Below, one piece after another: positions 1-6,624 of a DNA stretch of 21,835 nucleotides. Made by a program: the position numbers and the translations under genes. The DNA is taken from NCBI GenBank assembly GCA_964370605.1, contig CAYJJX010000026.1, positions 1 through 21,835 on the forward strand. Direction: 5' to 3'. The DNA comes from CAYJBH01 sp964370605. GTDB taxonomy: Bacteria; Bacillota; Clostridia; Oscillospirales; Ruminococcaceae. The notes under the pieces are model-generated. The model did not search any database. It was not told the DNA's origin and saw nothing but the letters and a program-made list of their open reading frames with translations. Numbering within the stretch: position 1 is the first letter of the stretch; each line of letters begins with the position of its first letter.

Positions 1-102
1 AAAACCATAAGTATTAACGTTTGCAATGTTATTACCGATAACGTCCATACGGGTTTGGTGTATTTTCATACCTGCTACACCGGAATACATACTTCTAACC
101 AT
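1..102 (-). CDS. flgE: Flagellar hook protein FlgE, N-terminal fragment (gene continues past the left edge)
   Basis: Only the first 34 codons are in the window. They begin with ATG at 102 and read without a stop to base 1. The fragment starts MVRSMYSGVAGMKIHQTRMD and continues through a VIGNNIANVNTYGF-type sequence, the conserved N-terminal helix of the flagellar rod/hook family (FlgE, FlgF, FlgG), which packs with the C-terminal helix in the axial structure. A GGAAAGG ribosome binding site lies about 8 bases upstream. FlgE is preferred over FlgF/FlgG because the gene directly follows fliK, flgD and a TIGR02530-type gene, the usual clostridial order. The family assignment is firm; the exact paralogue is inferred from context. 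Confidence 0.88.
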   Translation of the reverse strand, partial: MVRSMYSGVAGMKIHQTRMDVIGNNIANVNTYGF

Positions 103-270
103 TAAGTATAGCCTTTCCTTTCTCTTTAGCCTTTTATAAATCGCAATAGGCTAAACGATATGTATAGGCAGTCACTGTATGATTCTTCGCATCGCAATCG
201 GCGTGCGAAAGTTTTGTTGGGACCCGTCAAGCGGTCGGGGTCACCAAAAGCCTCCGTAAAGGACCGGCTT
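103..270 (-). promoter_or_regulatory. Hairpin-rich leader between the TIGR02530-type gene and flgE
   Basis: This gap of about 166 bases holds four potential hairpins in minus-strand RNA. The first is 248-252/266-270 plus 253-255/261-263, a GC-rich stem that starts in the upstream stop codon and is followed by TTTT. The second is 217-225 with 238-247, nine pairs and one bulged base around a 12-base loop. The third is 186-191 with 204-209. The fourth is 125-131 with 149-155, a perfect 7-bp stem next to the flgE ribosome binding site. The octamer ATCGCAAT (plus strand) occurs twice, at 140-147 and 191-198. I recognise no known riboswitch core here. It could be an attenuator, a processing site or an RNA-binding-protein target that sets hook-protein output. 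Confidence 0.4.
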
Positions 271-646
271 AAACTATAACAGTACCGTCTATATTTGTAA
301 ATGCGTTGTTTTTCAGATCATCACCATTCATGGTGGTGACCACCGCACGATTTTTCAAATTTATGATAAAAGCTGTCCTGTCTATCAAAATTAAGGGAGC
401 GTGCAACCCTTTTTCCTCTGCGATTTTAACCCCTTCACTCAATCTGTCGATGTTTTCGTCCGACATATCAATTTGACGTTCTTCCACTCGATTGACTGCA
501 TGTTTTGTTAGGGTCAGATTGCTGTTCTTGAGCACCTTGTCTTTAAGCAAATCGCCAAAAGAAGTCTCGGTGACCTGTGTTTCAACCTTGTTAGCAGAGT
601 TTGTTTGCGCCGTCCCTGGTGCAATTTGTCTGATATTATCCATCAT
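269..646 (-). CDS. Flagellar operon protein, TIGR02530 type
   Basis: A small soluble protein of about 125 residues, encoded between flgD and flgE. It matches the TIGR02530 'flagellar operon protein' family from Gram-positive flagellar clusters; its exact role is not established, and hook assembly is inferred from position. The family signature is visible: an LTKHAVNRVEERQI stretch, then a LILIDRTAFIINLKNRAVVT strand region, then NAFTNIDGTVIV at the C-terminus. The N-terminal 35 or so residues are polar and probably flexible. ATG at 646 is chosen because AGGAG lies 8 bases before it. An earlier in-frame ATG at 664 overlaps the flgD stop but precedes that ribosome binding site. No signal peptide or membrane segment is seen. 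Confidence 0.85.
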   Translation of the reverse strand: MMDNIRQIAPGTAQTNSANKVETQVTETSFGDLLKDKVLKNSNLTLTKHAVNRVEERQIDMSDENIDRLSEGVKIAEEKGLHAPLILIDRTAFIINLKNRAVVTTMNGDDLKNNAFTNIDGTVIV

Positions 647-660
647 ATCATCTGCTCCTA

Positions 661-1401
661 TCATTTGTCGGTTGTAATCTTTGACATCTTATAAACCGAC
701 TCGTTGCCCTCGCTGTCCTTGACCACAACATTGACATAATATGTGGTGTCGGCCGCAAGCCCTATAATATGTTCTTGCAATAAATTTTTGCGATTGGTTT
801 CACCGTAAACAATACCATTATTTTTTACGTCACTGACTGTTTCCATTTCGTCGCTTTGTGAATAGTACACTGTATAGGTCAGTTCCTCTTGTGTGGTAAT
901 GTCACTGCTCGGTGCTTGCCATTCAAATGATGCTGTTCCGGAAGTTACCGTACCGTTGAAAAGTGAAAGTTCACTCGCATCAAGTGGCAATGTGCTTTGT
1001 GTTGAACCGGATCTTAGCTCCATGATTTGGTTTAGTGCATATGAGTTGCCGTTAACAAAAACTTGATACTCATTATCATAGAGTGTAATCTTCTCGACTA
1101 TTCCGCTGTCCTGTTCGACCTGTCCGCCAATTCCGTATTTTGCAACGGTGACCTCTTTACCGATTAGGTTCGCAGTGTAGGTATACTGAGAATATTCTGC
1201 CAGTTCCTGCATTTGTTGCATCGTCGCAAAGGTTGCCATCTGGGAAAGATATTCGGTGTCATCAACCGGATTCATAAAGTCTTGATTCGCAAGTTGTGCA
1301 ACCATCATGTTTAAAAAGTCTTGAACCTCTACACTTTGGTCGGCGTCCGACTCATAAACCGCATTGTAATTCAAGCCACTTGCGCCTGTTATTCCATCCA
1401 T
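661..1401 (-). CDS. flgD: Flagellar hook capping protein FlgD with an added Fn3-like C-terminal domain
   Basis: FlgD caps the growing hook and helps FlgE subunits polymerise. Residues 23-68 carry the hallmark FlgD N-terminal motif, including FLNMMVAQLANQDFMNP and LSQMATFATMQQMQEL. Residues 77-130 form the small beta-rich segment common in Firmicutes FlgD (LIGKEVTV to ALNQIMEL). Residues of about 140-243 resemble a fibronectin type III domain: a FEW core near 159, TYTVYYS at 175-181, then a GLAADTTYYVNVVV strand and KDSEGNES loop at 214-235. Many Firmicutes homologues stop near the end of the second segment, so this domain is an extra. The gene lies 31 bases after fliK. Function is clear; the Fn3 assignment is by eye. 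Confidence 0.93.
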   Translation of the reverse strand: MDGITGASGLNYNAVYESDADQSVEVQDFLNMMVAQLANQDFMNPVDDTEYLSQMATFATMQQMQELAEYSQYTYTANLIGKEVTVAKYGIGGQVEQDSGIVEKITLYDNEYQVFVNGNSYALNQIMELRSGSTQSTLPLDASELSLFNGTVTSGTASFEWQAPSSDITTQEELTYTVYYSQSDEMETVSDVKNNGIVYGETNRKNLLQEHIIGLAADTTYYVNVVVKDSEGNESVYKMSKITTDK

Positions 1402-1432
1402 ACATTTCTCCTTTCCTCATTATTTTTTTGAG

Positions 1433-2713
1433 CTATACCCTCTCGCTCAACAGACTGTTTTGTATCTGTGCGATAATCTCTGCGCTTGTCAACTCCTCGA
1501 CAGTATCGACATCGACATAACCCGTTGTGTGACCTTGCTCTCGACCTGCCTGATTTTGCTGTGTCGAACCATCGCTCAGGTAGTCGTTTTGATTTTCACT
1601 TTGCATCGTCTGTACAACGATCAACGGTTCTGCTTCCGGTTGAAATGGTCTCAGTGCCGATTGAAGCGTTGCCATCTCAGCATTGAGCAGTCGCGCTGTT
1701 TCGTACGAACTTGCTGTCAAAACTAAGCTCAATTTTCCTGCCGCATCAACCATTTTTACGGTTATGTCACCAAGTCCCTCGGGACTGAGTTTTACCGTGA
1801 ACTCGTTTTTCGCAGTAGTAAGATTTTGCATTGGCTGCAACAACTGTTTTGCAATGTCCATCACTCGATCAAGCTGTGTGGTATCGCCTTGCTGTGGCAA
1901 ACTCGTGCTCTGTCCGGTCGCTGCTGTCGCAAACAGATTTTGTTGCAATGCGTTCAGGTCAATTGTCTCATGCGTCTGTGCATCGGTTTCGCCATCGGCT
2001 TTAACCGCTCCGGTCATCTGCATTCTCGCCAGTACATCGGAGAATGACTGCGCGTTAGTGATAGCCTTTGTCTCGCCCTGCCCCGTTACCTGCCCTTGCA
2101 ACATCGCGATCAATTTCGCAACGTCACTGTCGGCACTGTTATCGGAGCCGGATCCGCTCATCGTTTGCATGGTCAGCATATCGACTGTAGACGCCTGTCC
2201 TTCGGTTTTTGCAAATTCCGCGATAACCTGCAACATCTGCAGTTGTGCGTCGGTCGGCATTTTACTCAATGCATCCGCCAATAATAAATTTGTCTGTGCA
2301 GAATAGGTTGGCAGAAGCGTCTGCTGCATCTCGATCGGCAAAGTATATTGGTTTTGTGTCGTCATCCCTTGCGATCCCATTGCCAATAGCAATGATTGCA
2401 GATTACTGTCGAGCGACAGTTCCGTTTCAGAATCGAGTTGAGTCCCAAACAAATCCATCGACAGCATCGTGCCCGCCGCGTCTGTTTGATCGCCACCAAA
2501 AAGTTGCATCAGCAAATTTGCCAGTTGATCGCCGTCGGTACCGTTTTGCATTTCGGAAATAAGCGACTGTGCGTCAAGAGTTGTACCTGTTGCCAAAAGC
2601 CCTTCGATTATCGCACCAAACCCCGTTGTCTGTGTCGACATCCCGCCGCTATTTACGACGCTCTGTCCGGTGTTTCCCACACTCATTATCGGAGCCGGTG
2701 CAAACATGTTCAT
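1433..2713 (-). CDS. fliK: Flagellar hook-length control protein FliK
   Basis: FliK is an exported molecular ruler that also switches export specificity through FlhB when the hook is long enough. The protein is 426 residues. Its first roughly 300 residues are low-complexity and rich in Gln, Thr, Met and Ser, as expected for the variable ruler part. The conserved C-terminal hook-length domain lies at about 300-370, with the LSPEGLGDI motif at 309-317 followed by amphipathic strands and the ARLLNAEMATLQSALRPF helix. ATG at 2713 follows a good GGAGG site; a second ATG two codons later is also possible. It sits between fliJ and flgD, the usual place. Only the C-terminal domain is diagnostic. Confidence 0.92.
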   Translation of the reverse strand: MNMFAPAPIMSVGNTGQSVVNSGGMSTQTTGFGAIIEGLLATGTTLDAQSLISEMQNGTDGDQLANLLMQLFGGDQTDAAGTMLSMDLFGTQLDSETELSLDSNLQSLLLAMGSQGMTTQNQYTLPIEMQQTLLPTYSAQTNLLLADALSKMPTDAQLQMLQVIAEFAKTEGQASTVDMLTMQTMSGSGSDNSADSDVAKLIAMLQGQVTGQGETKAITNAQSFSDVLARMQMTGAVKADGETDAQTHETIDLNALQQNLFATAATGQSTSLPQQGDTTQLDRVMDIAKQLLQPMQNLTTAKNEFTVKLSPEGLGDITVKMVDAAGKLSLVLTASSYETARLLNAEMATLQSALRPFQPEAEPLIVVQTMQSENQNDYLSDGSTQQNQAGREQGHTTGYVDVDTVEELTSAEIIAQIQNSLLSERV

Positions 2714-2797
2714 ATTCCTTACACCTCCTTTCTATTAAATTTTCAACACCCATATATATCGCAAACAATCATGTATTCATGACTGTGGGCTGCGCAG

Positions 2798-3250
2798 TTA
2801 AATTATCTCGGCTCGATTAGCGGCGTTAGTGATATGCTCCTCTAATATTCCGCTTTCGTGTTTTAGCATCATGCCGTCATATTCTGCCCGCTTTTTTTCT
2901 TTTAGTTTTTGCAGCAATGTATGATCTTGATTGGCTTTTATCACAACCGTACGCTGTTTTTGCACCATCTGTTGTTGCTTTACGAGGTCTGATTTTTGTT
3001 GTTTGAGCTTATGTTTGAGCGCCTCAACTTGAGAGCTGAATTGCATAATCTCAATCGCCGTAGTCCCCTGCTCCATCCTTTGTTTCAAAAGAGTTGATTG
3101 CTCATCGATATCCCCTTTTGTCTTTTCGATAAGCTGAATGAGCTCTGTCTCTTTTGCAAGCTCAAAGCTAAGTGCATTTTTTTCCGATTCAAGCACCTGT
3201 TCACGATAGCCGAGAACCTTATCAAGAGAGAATTTGAATGCTTTCAACAC
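2798..3250 (-). CDS. fliJ: Flagellar export protein FliJ
   Basis: FliJ is the coiled-coil stalk that inserts into the FliI ATPase ring and couples it to the FlhA export gate. The predicted protein is 150 residues and almost entirely charged alpha-helical heptads (Lys, Glu, Gln, Leu), with no signal peptide or membrane segment. It begins LKAFKFSLDKVLGYREQVLESEK, the usual FliJ start pattern of a phenylalanine-rich opening and a long helix. Length and position between fliI and fliK fit. The start is unusual: either GTG at 3250 or TTG at 3247. The TTG is about 7 bases from AAGG, while the GTG abuts the GGTGGA sequence. Coiled coils diverge fast, so the call rests on context plus pattern. Confidence 0.88.
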   Translation of the reverse strand: MLKAFKFSLDKVLGYREQVLESEKNALSFELAKETELIQLIEKTKGDIDEQSTLLKQRMEQGTTAIEIMQFSSQVEALKHKLKQQKSDLVKQQQMVQKQRTVVIKANQDHTLLQKLKEKKRAEYDGMMLKHESGILEEHITNAANRAEII

Positions 3251-3461
3251 TCCACCTTTTCTACATTGTGACGCAACTTATCCAATCTTAAGAACATTAT
3301 ACTACATCTTATCGCAAAAATCCACTACTTTTTTACAAACCAAAAAAAATTGTACCGAAAATAAATAAATGTTTTTGAAGGCTGTAACTTCAGCATTGAA
3401 TTATTTGTTGAACACATTGAATTGTCGAGGGTAAAATCATTTCAATTCAATCAAAAAAAGG
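3251..3461 (-). promoter_or_regulatory. AT-rich gap between fliI and fliJ with promoter and repeated ATTGAATT sites
   Basis: No gene is visible in this 211-base gap. It carries the promoter listed separately. Upstream of that promoter are two direct copies of CATTGAATT (3394-3402 and 3415-3423), spaced 21 bases apart, and an inverted copy (AATTCAAT at 3444-3451). The last two form a perfect 9-bp inverted repeat, 3416-3424 with 3443-3451. No convincing intrinsic terminator for fliI is seen, so read-through into fliJ remains likely. The repeats could be an operator or chance in AT-rich DNA. Confidence 0.45.
3296..3328 (-). promoter_or_regulatory. Promoter for the fliJ-fliK-flgD-flgE unit
   Basis: On the minus strand a perfect TATAAT (3296-3301) lies 17 bases downstream of TGGATT (3319-3324), a weak -35 match. 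The -35 lies inside GTAGTGGATTTTT (3316-3328), which is identical in sequence and spacing to the box in the promoter at 14843-14875. Transcription would start near 3290, about 40 bases before fliJ. A weak -35 inside a conserved box fits an activator-dependent promoter; this is an inference. Confidence 0.7.
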
Positions 3462-4766
3462 TTATGATATAGAGCGCTCAAGCGCCTTGAGCATCTCTTC
3501 GAATGATATCTGATCATCGACTCCCTGCTTCAAAAAGTCGGTCATCAACTCCATGTGTCGAATTGCATTGTCGAGAGCAGGATTCGCTCCGCTTTTATAG
3601 GCACCGATCATTACAAGATCTTTGTTCGCATTATAGGTCGAGAGCATGTTGCGAAACTTAGACGCAAGATCTTTATGATGCTTCGATGCGATTCCATTCA
3701 TAAGTCGACTAATACTACCCAGCACATCGATTGCCGGATATTGATTCTGTGCCGCAATTTCACGCGACAAAAGGATATGGCCGTCGATGATACCGCGAAC
3801 CGTATCGGAAATCGGCTCATTTACGTCGTCACCCTCGACCAGTACCGTATAGATTCCCGTTATGCTACCCTTCTCAAAATTACCACACCGCTCAAGCAGC
3901 TTGGGCATGACGGTATAGAGCGACGGGGTGTACCCCCTCGCCACCGGGGCTTCGCCTATCGAAAGTCCTATTTCACGTTGAGCCATGGCATAGCGTGTTA
4001 GGCTATCCATCATGAGCAGCACGTCGTTGCCCTGATCTTTGAAATATTCTGCAATGGCAGTTGCGGTCAAGGCGCATTTGGAGCGCATCATGGACGGTTG
4101 ATCGGAGGTCGCCACCACCACCACCGAACGGGCAAGACCTTCCTCGCCGAGGTCACGTTTCACGAATTCCACCAGCTCACGACCACGTTCACCGACAAGT
4201 GCGATAACATTCACGTCGGCAACAACATTTCGCGCTATCATTCCCATCAGTACACTTTTTCCAACGCCGGAACCTGCAAAAATTCCGATTCTCTGCCCTT
4301 TTCCGACAGTCAAAAACGCATCTATTGCCTTGACTCCAATCTCAATTATGTCGGTGATGGGCGGACGCTCCATCGGATTTGACGGAGTGCCGCCAATGGG
4401 ACGATAGACAATATTTTCAATGGGCGGACCGCCATCAATTGGATTTCCGAGGGCATCGACAATACGACCAATCAGACCGTCGCCCATTCCAACCTTGAGC
4501 TGTCCGCCGGTGTTTTTCACTATACTGCCCTTGCCGATCCCTTCAATGTCTCCATATGGCATCAGCAATACTTTATTTTCTTTGAATCCGACCACCTCGG
4601 CAGTAATCGGGGTTTTATTGTCCGGCATGATAAGCTGACAGACGTCCCCGATATTTCCGGGTGGGCCGTCCGCCTCGATTGTTGTTCCGATTATTCGCTC
4701 GATACGCCCGAGCTTTGAGTACAAATCGCTACTTCCGAGCAGTTTCACAAAGGCATTGATATCCAA
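3462..4766 (-). CDS. fliI: Flagellum-specific ATPase FliI
   Basis: FliI hydrolyses ATP to energise flagellar type III export, forming a hexamer related to the F1 beta subunit at the cytoplasmic face of the basal body. Visible motifs are the P-loop AGSGVGKS (about residues 164-171), a Walker B region ending LLMMDSLTRYAMAQREI, and the family signature APVARGYTPSLYTVMPKLLER. TTG at 4766 is chosen as start because GGAAAGG lies 8 bases before it and the product is then 434 residues, normal for FliI. The frame opens further to a GTG at 4808, but those 14 residues include the ribosome binding site region and have no family match. It follows fliH by about 49 bases. Confidence 0.96.
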   Translation of the reverse strand: MDINAFVKLLGSSDLYSKLGRIERIIGTTIEADGPPGNIGDVCQLIMPDNKTPITAEVVGFKENKVLLMPYGDIEGIGKGSIVKNTGGQLKVGMGDGLIGRIVDALGNPIDGGPPIENIVYRPIGGTPSNPMERPPITDIIEIGVKAIDAFLTVGKGQRIGIFAGSGVGKSVLMGMIARNVVADVNVIALVGERGRELVEFVKRDLGEEGLARSVVVVATSDQPSMMRSKCALTATAIAEYFKDQGNDVLLMMDSLTRYAMAQREIGLSIGEAPVARGYTPSLYTVMPKLLERCGNFEKGSITGIYTVLVEGDDVNEPISDTVRGIIDGHILLSREIAAQNQYPAIDVLGSISRLMNGIASKHHKDLASKFRNMLSTYNANKDLVMIGAYKSGANPALDNAIRHMELMTDFLKQGVDDQISFEEMLKALERSIS

Positions 4767-4815
4767 ACGACAACCCTTTCCTTTTTTATGTAATAAAGTA
4801 TAAAGCACCGCAAGA

Positions 4816-5580
4816 TTACTCGCTGTGCTTTAAAAAGTTTTTCAGATTTTCAAATTGGGACGATATAGAAATGTCAAGACAGCTGTCATCAACTTCCAGC
4901 ATACAAAAGTCTATCGGCATGTCCTTCGCCACAACATCAAACATGGCAGAATCGGCATTTTTAGACTTTTTAAGTTCACTCTTCAAAAAGGTGATGAGTT
5001 CGCTTGCATCTTCCGAAACCGCTATTGCACAGTGTGAATTGATTTTGACGGTCTGCAACGCCTTTTGTATTATCGGCAACATGATCATGTCATCCGCCTC
5101 AATGCGCTTTGCAAGTATCTTTTCCGTCACCTCTAAAACAAGAGTAACCAGATCGCTTCGTTGTTCATCGATAAACTCGTTGAAATTTTCTTTTATTTCA
5201 CCGACTATTGCATTCAGCTCGGCAATAGCATTTTCGATGTCCTGTGCCTTTTTTTCGGCACCTTCAATAAGCCCGAGCTCATATGCCTTTTGTTTTTCCG
5301 CTTCGACTGTCCGCTTGAGTTCCTCTTCAAACGCACTACGCTCTGCCGCCATTTCTTTCTTCGCGGTTTCTATTATGCGAGCTGCCTCACTCTCTGCGTT
5401 TTCAAGGAGTTCACTGGGATCGGGCAAGGGTTCAAAAACAAGCTGTTCTTCCTGCAACTGCGACAGTTCGTCGTCACCGACAGGCAATGAGGTATCCAAC
5501 TCCGAAACAGATCGCGGCATCTCGATCTTGACGGGATTTTGTGATATATTTGCACCAAAACCCTTAAAGATGCTATACAA
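4816..5580 (-). CDS. fliH: Flagellar assembly protein FliH
   Basis: FliH binds FliI, holds it inactive and docks it to the C-ring; it is the flagellar counterpart of the F/V-ATPase peripheral stalk. The 254-residue protein has a polar N-terminus, a long Glu/Ala/Lys-rich coiled coil at roughly 55-130, and a C-terminal domain with the VTLVLEVTEKILAKRIEADD pattern typical of FliH/YscL. The start is a TTG at 5580 placed 6 bases after a perfect AGGAGG, which lies in the last codons of fliG. The reading frame overlaps fliG by 8 bases, implying translational coupling. Family sequence identity is usually low, so confidence also uses its position between fliG and fliI. Confidence 0.93.
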   Translation of the reverse strand: MYSIFKGFGANISQNPVKIEMPRSVSELDTSLPVGDDELSQLQEEQLVFEPLPDPSELLENAESEAARIIETAKKEMAAERSAFEEELKRTVEAEKQKAYELGLIEGAEKKAQDIENAIAELNAIVGEIKENFNEFIDEQRSDLVTLVLEVTEKILAKRIEADDMIMLPIIQKALQTVKINSHCAIAVSEDASELITFLKSELKKSKNADSAMFDVVAKDMPIDFCMLEVDDSCLDISISSQFENLKNFLKHSE

Positions 5581-6583
5581 TCATATCCTCCTTGCCACCT
5601 TTGGATATTACAAGCTCTCCCGCATCTTCCAACTTTCTGATAATGGAAACGATACGTTGTTGCGCCTCTTCTACGTCCTTCATGCGAATGTTGCTCAAAT
5701 ATTCAATATCACTCTGTACCGACTCTTTCATACGTGACGACATATTTGCAAAGAAGACTTCTTGCAACTCTGGGGTTGCTGTCTTGAGCGCAATGGCAAT
5801 ATCCTTTGTATCAACTTCACGAATAAATCGTTGTATCGACATACTGTCGATGTTGATGATGTCTTCAAACATAAACATAAGTTTGCGGATTTCGTCGGCA
5901 AGCACCGGATCTTTTTGGGTCAACTCGTCAAAGATAAACTTCTCGGTAGATCGATCAACAGTGTTCATGATGTCGGCGATGTAATGAATTCCGCCAACCT
6001 CCATAAGGTCGACGCTCTCGATGCTCTCAAACTTCTTCTCCATCATCTGCTCGACAAGGTTAATGTATTCAGGCGATGCCCTATCCAATCTCGCAATACG
6101 CTCAACAACCTCCACACGCTTTTCCTTCGGAAGTTCGCTGATGATGTCGGAAGCCTGCTCCGGCTTGGCATAAGACAAAACTAGCGCAATGGTCTGTGGA
6201 TGCTCACTCTGAATTATATTGAACAGCGTCTTGCTGTCCGATTTGCGTACAAATTCAAATGCTTTGCGCTTGAGTGATTTGGTGATACGCTCGATATAAG
6301 AATACGCCTGTTGTGAACCAAAAGCCTTTTCCAAAATGTCACGAGCATAGCCCAGTCCGCCCTCTGAGATAACTTTTTGGGTAAGACAAAGACCATAGAA
6401 GTCGCTGATGATCTCGCTCATGTCCTCACTTTTCATCTTCTCAAGCTTGGACACCTCGAGCGAGAGGATTTCGACATCCTCCTCTTTCAAATGCTTGTAA
6501 ACCTGTGACGCAGTATCCGCTCCCAGCGCAACCATAACCGCCGCCGCTTTCGCCTGTGTCGTCATTGTCTCAATGGAGGGCAT
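5573..6583 (-). CDS. fliG: Flagellar motor switch protein FliG
   Basis: FliG forms the top of the C-ring, joins it to FliF and carries the charged torque helix that meets the MotA stator. The protein is 336 residues, normal for the family. The N-terminal FliF-binding domain covers about 1-100. The middle domain has the EHPQ motif at 127-130, followed by TIALVLSYAKPEQASDIISE. The C-terminal part has the SIQRFIREVDTKDIAIALK segment, the conserved region that includes the torque helix with its charged residues intact. ATG at 6583 follows an AAAGGA site. It is 41 bases after fliF and overlaps fliH at its end, as in other Gram-positive flagellar operons. Confidence 0.97.
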   Translation of the reverse strand: MPSIETMTTQAKAAAVMVALGADTASQVYKHLKEEDVEILSLEVSKLEKMKSEDMSEIISDFYGLCLTQKVISEGGLGYARDILEKAFGSQQAYSYIERITKSLKRKAFEFVRKSDSKTLFNIIQSEHPQTIALVLSYAKPEQASDIISELPKEKRVEVVERIARLDRASPEYINLVEQMMEKKFESIESVDLMEVGGIHYIADIMNTVDRSTEKFIFDELTQKDPVLADEIRKLMFMFEDIINIDSMSIQRFIREVDTKDIAIALKTATPELQEVFFANMSSRMKESVQSDIEYLSNIRMKDVEEAQQRIVSIIRKLEDAGELVISKGGKEDMIV

Positions 6584-6624
6584 ATGTCTTTCCTTTCTGA
6601 TTTTGTGCAGTATCGGGTGAAAAC

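Noticed and set aside
103..270. c-di-GMP (GEMM) riboswitch before flgE
   Set aside because: Such switches do control flagellar genes in Clostridia, but the conserved GCACAGGGCAAACC-type core and its GGGACGCAAAGCC partner are absent on both strands.
1683..2306. Plus-strand open frame of 207 codons, Cys- and Ser-rich
   Set aside because: It is antisense to fliK, and the composition reflects the Gln/Thr/Ala-rich fliK codons read backwards.
3425..3480. Intrinsic terminator after fliI
   Set aside because: A T-run directly follows the stop, but the only GC-rich stem (GCGC-TTGA-GCGC) is too far from it and too short, so termination is not supported.
4871..5737. Plus-strand open frame of 288 codons, Ser-rich
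   Set aside because: It lies antisense to fliH and the end of fliG, and its composition is the mirror of the Glu/Ala/Lys coiled coil. It has no start signal or recognisable domain.
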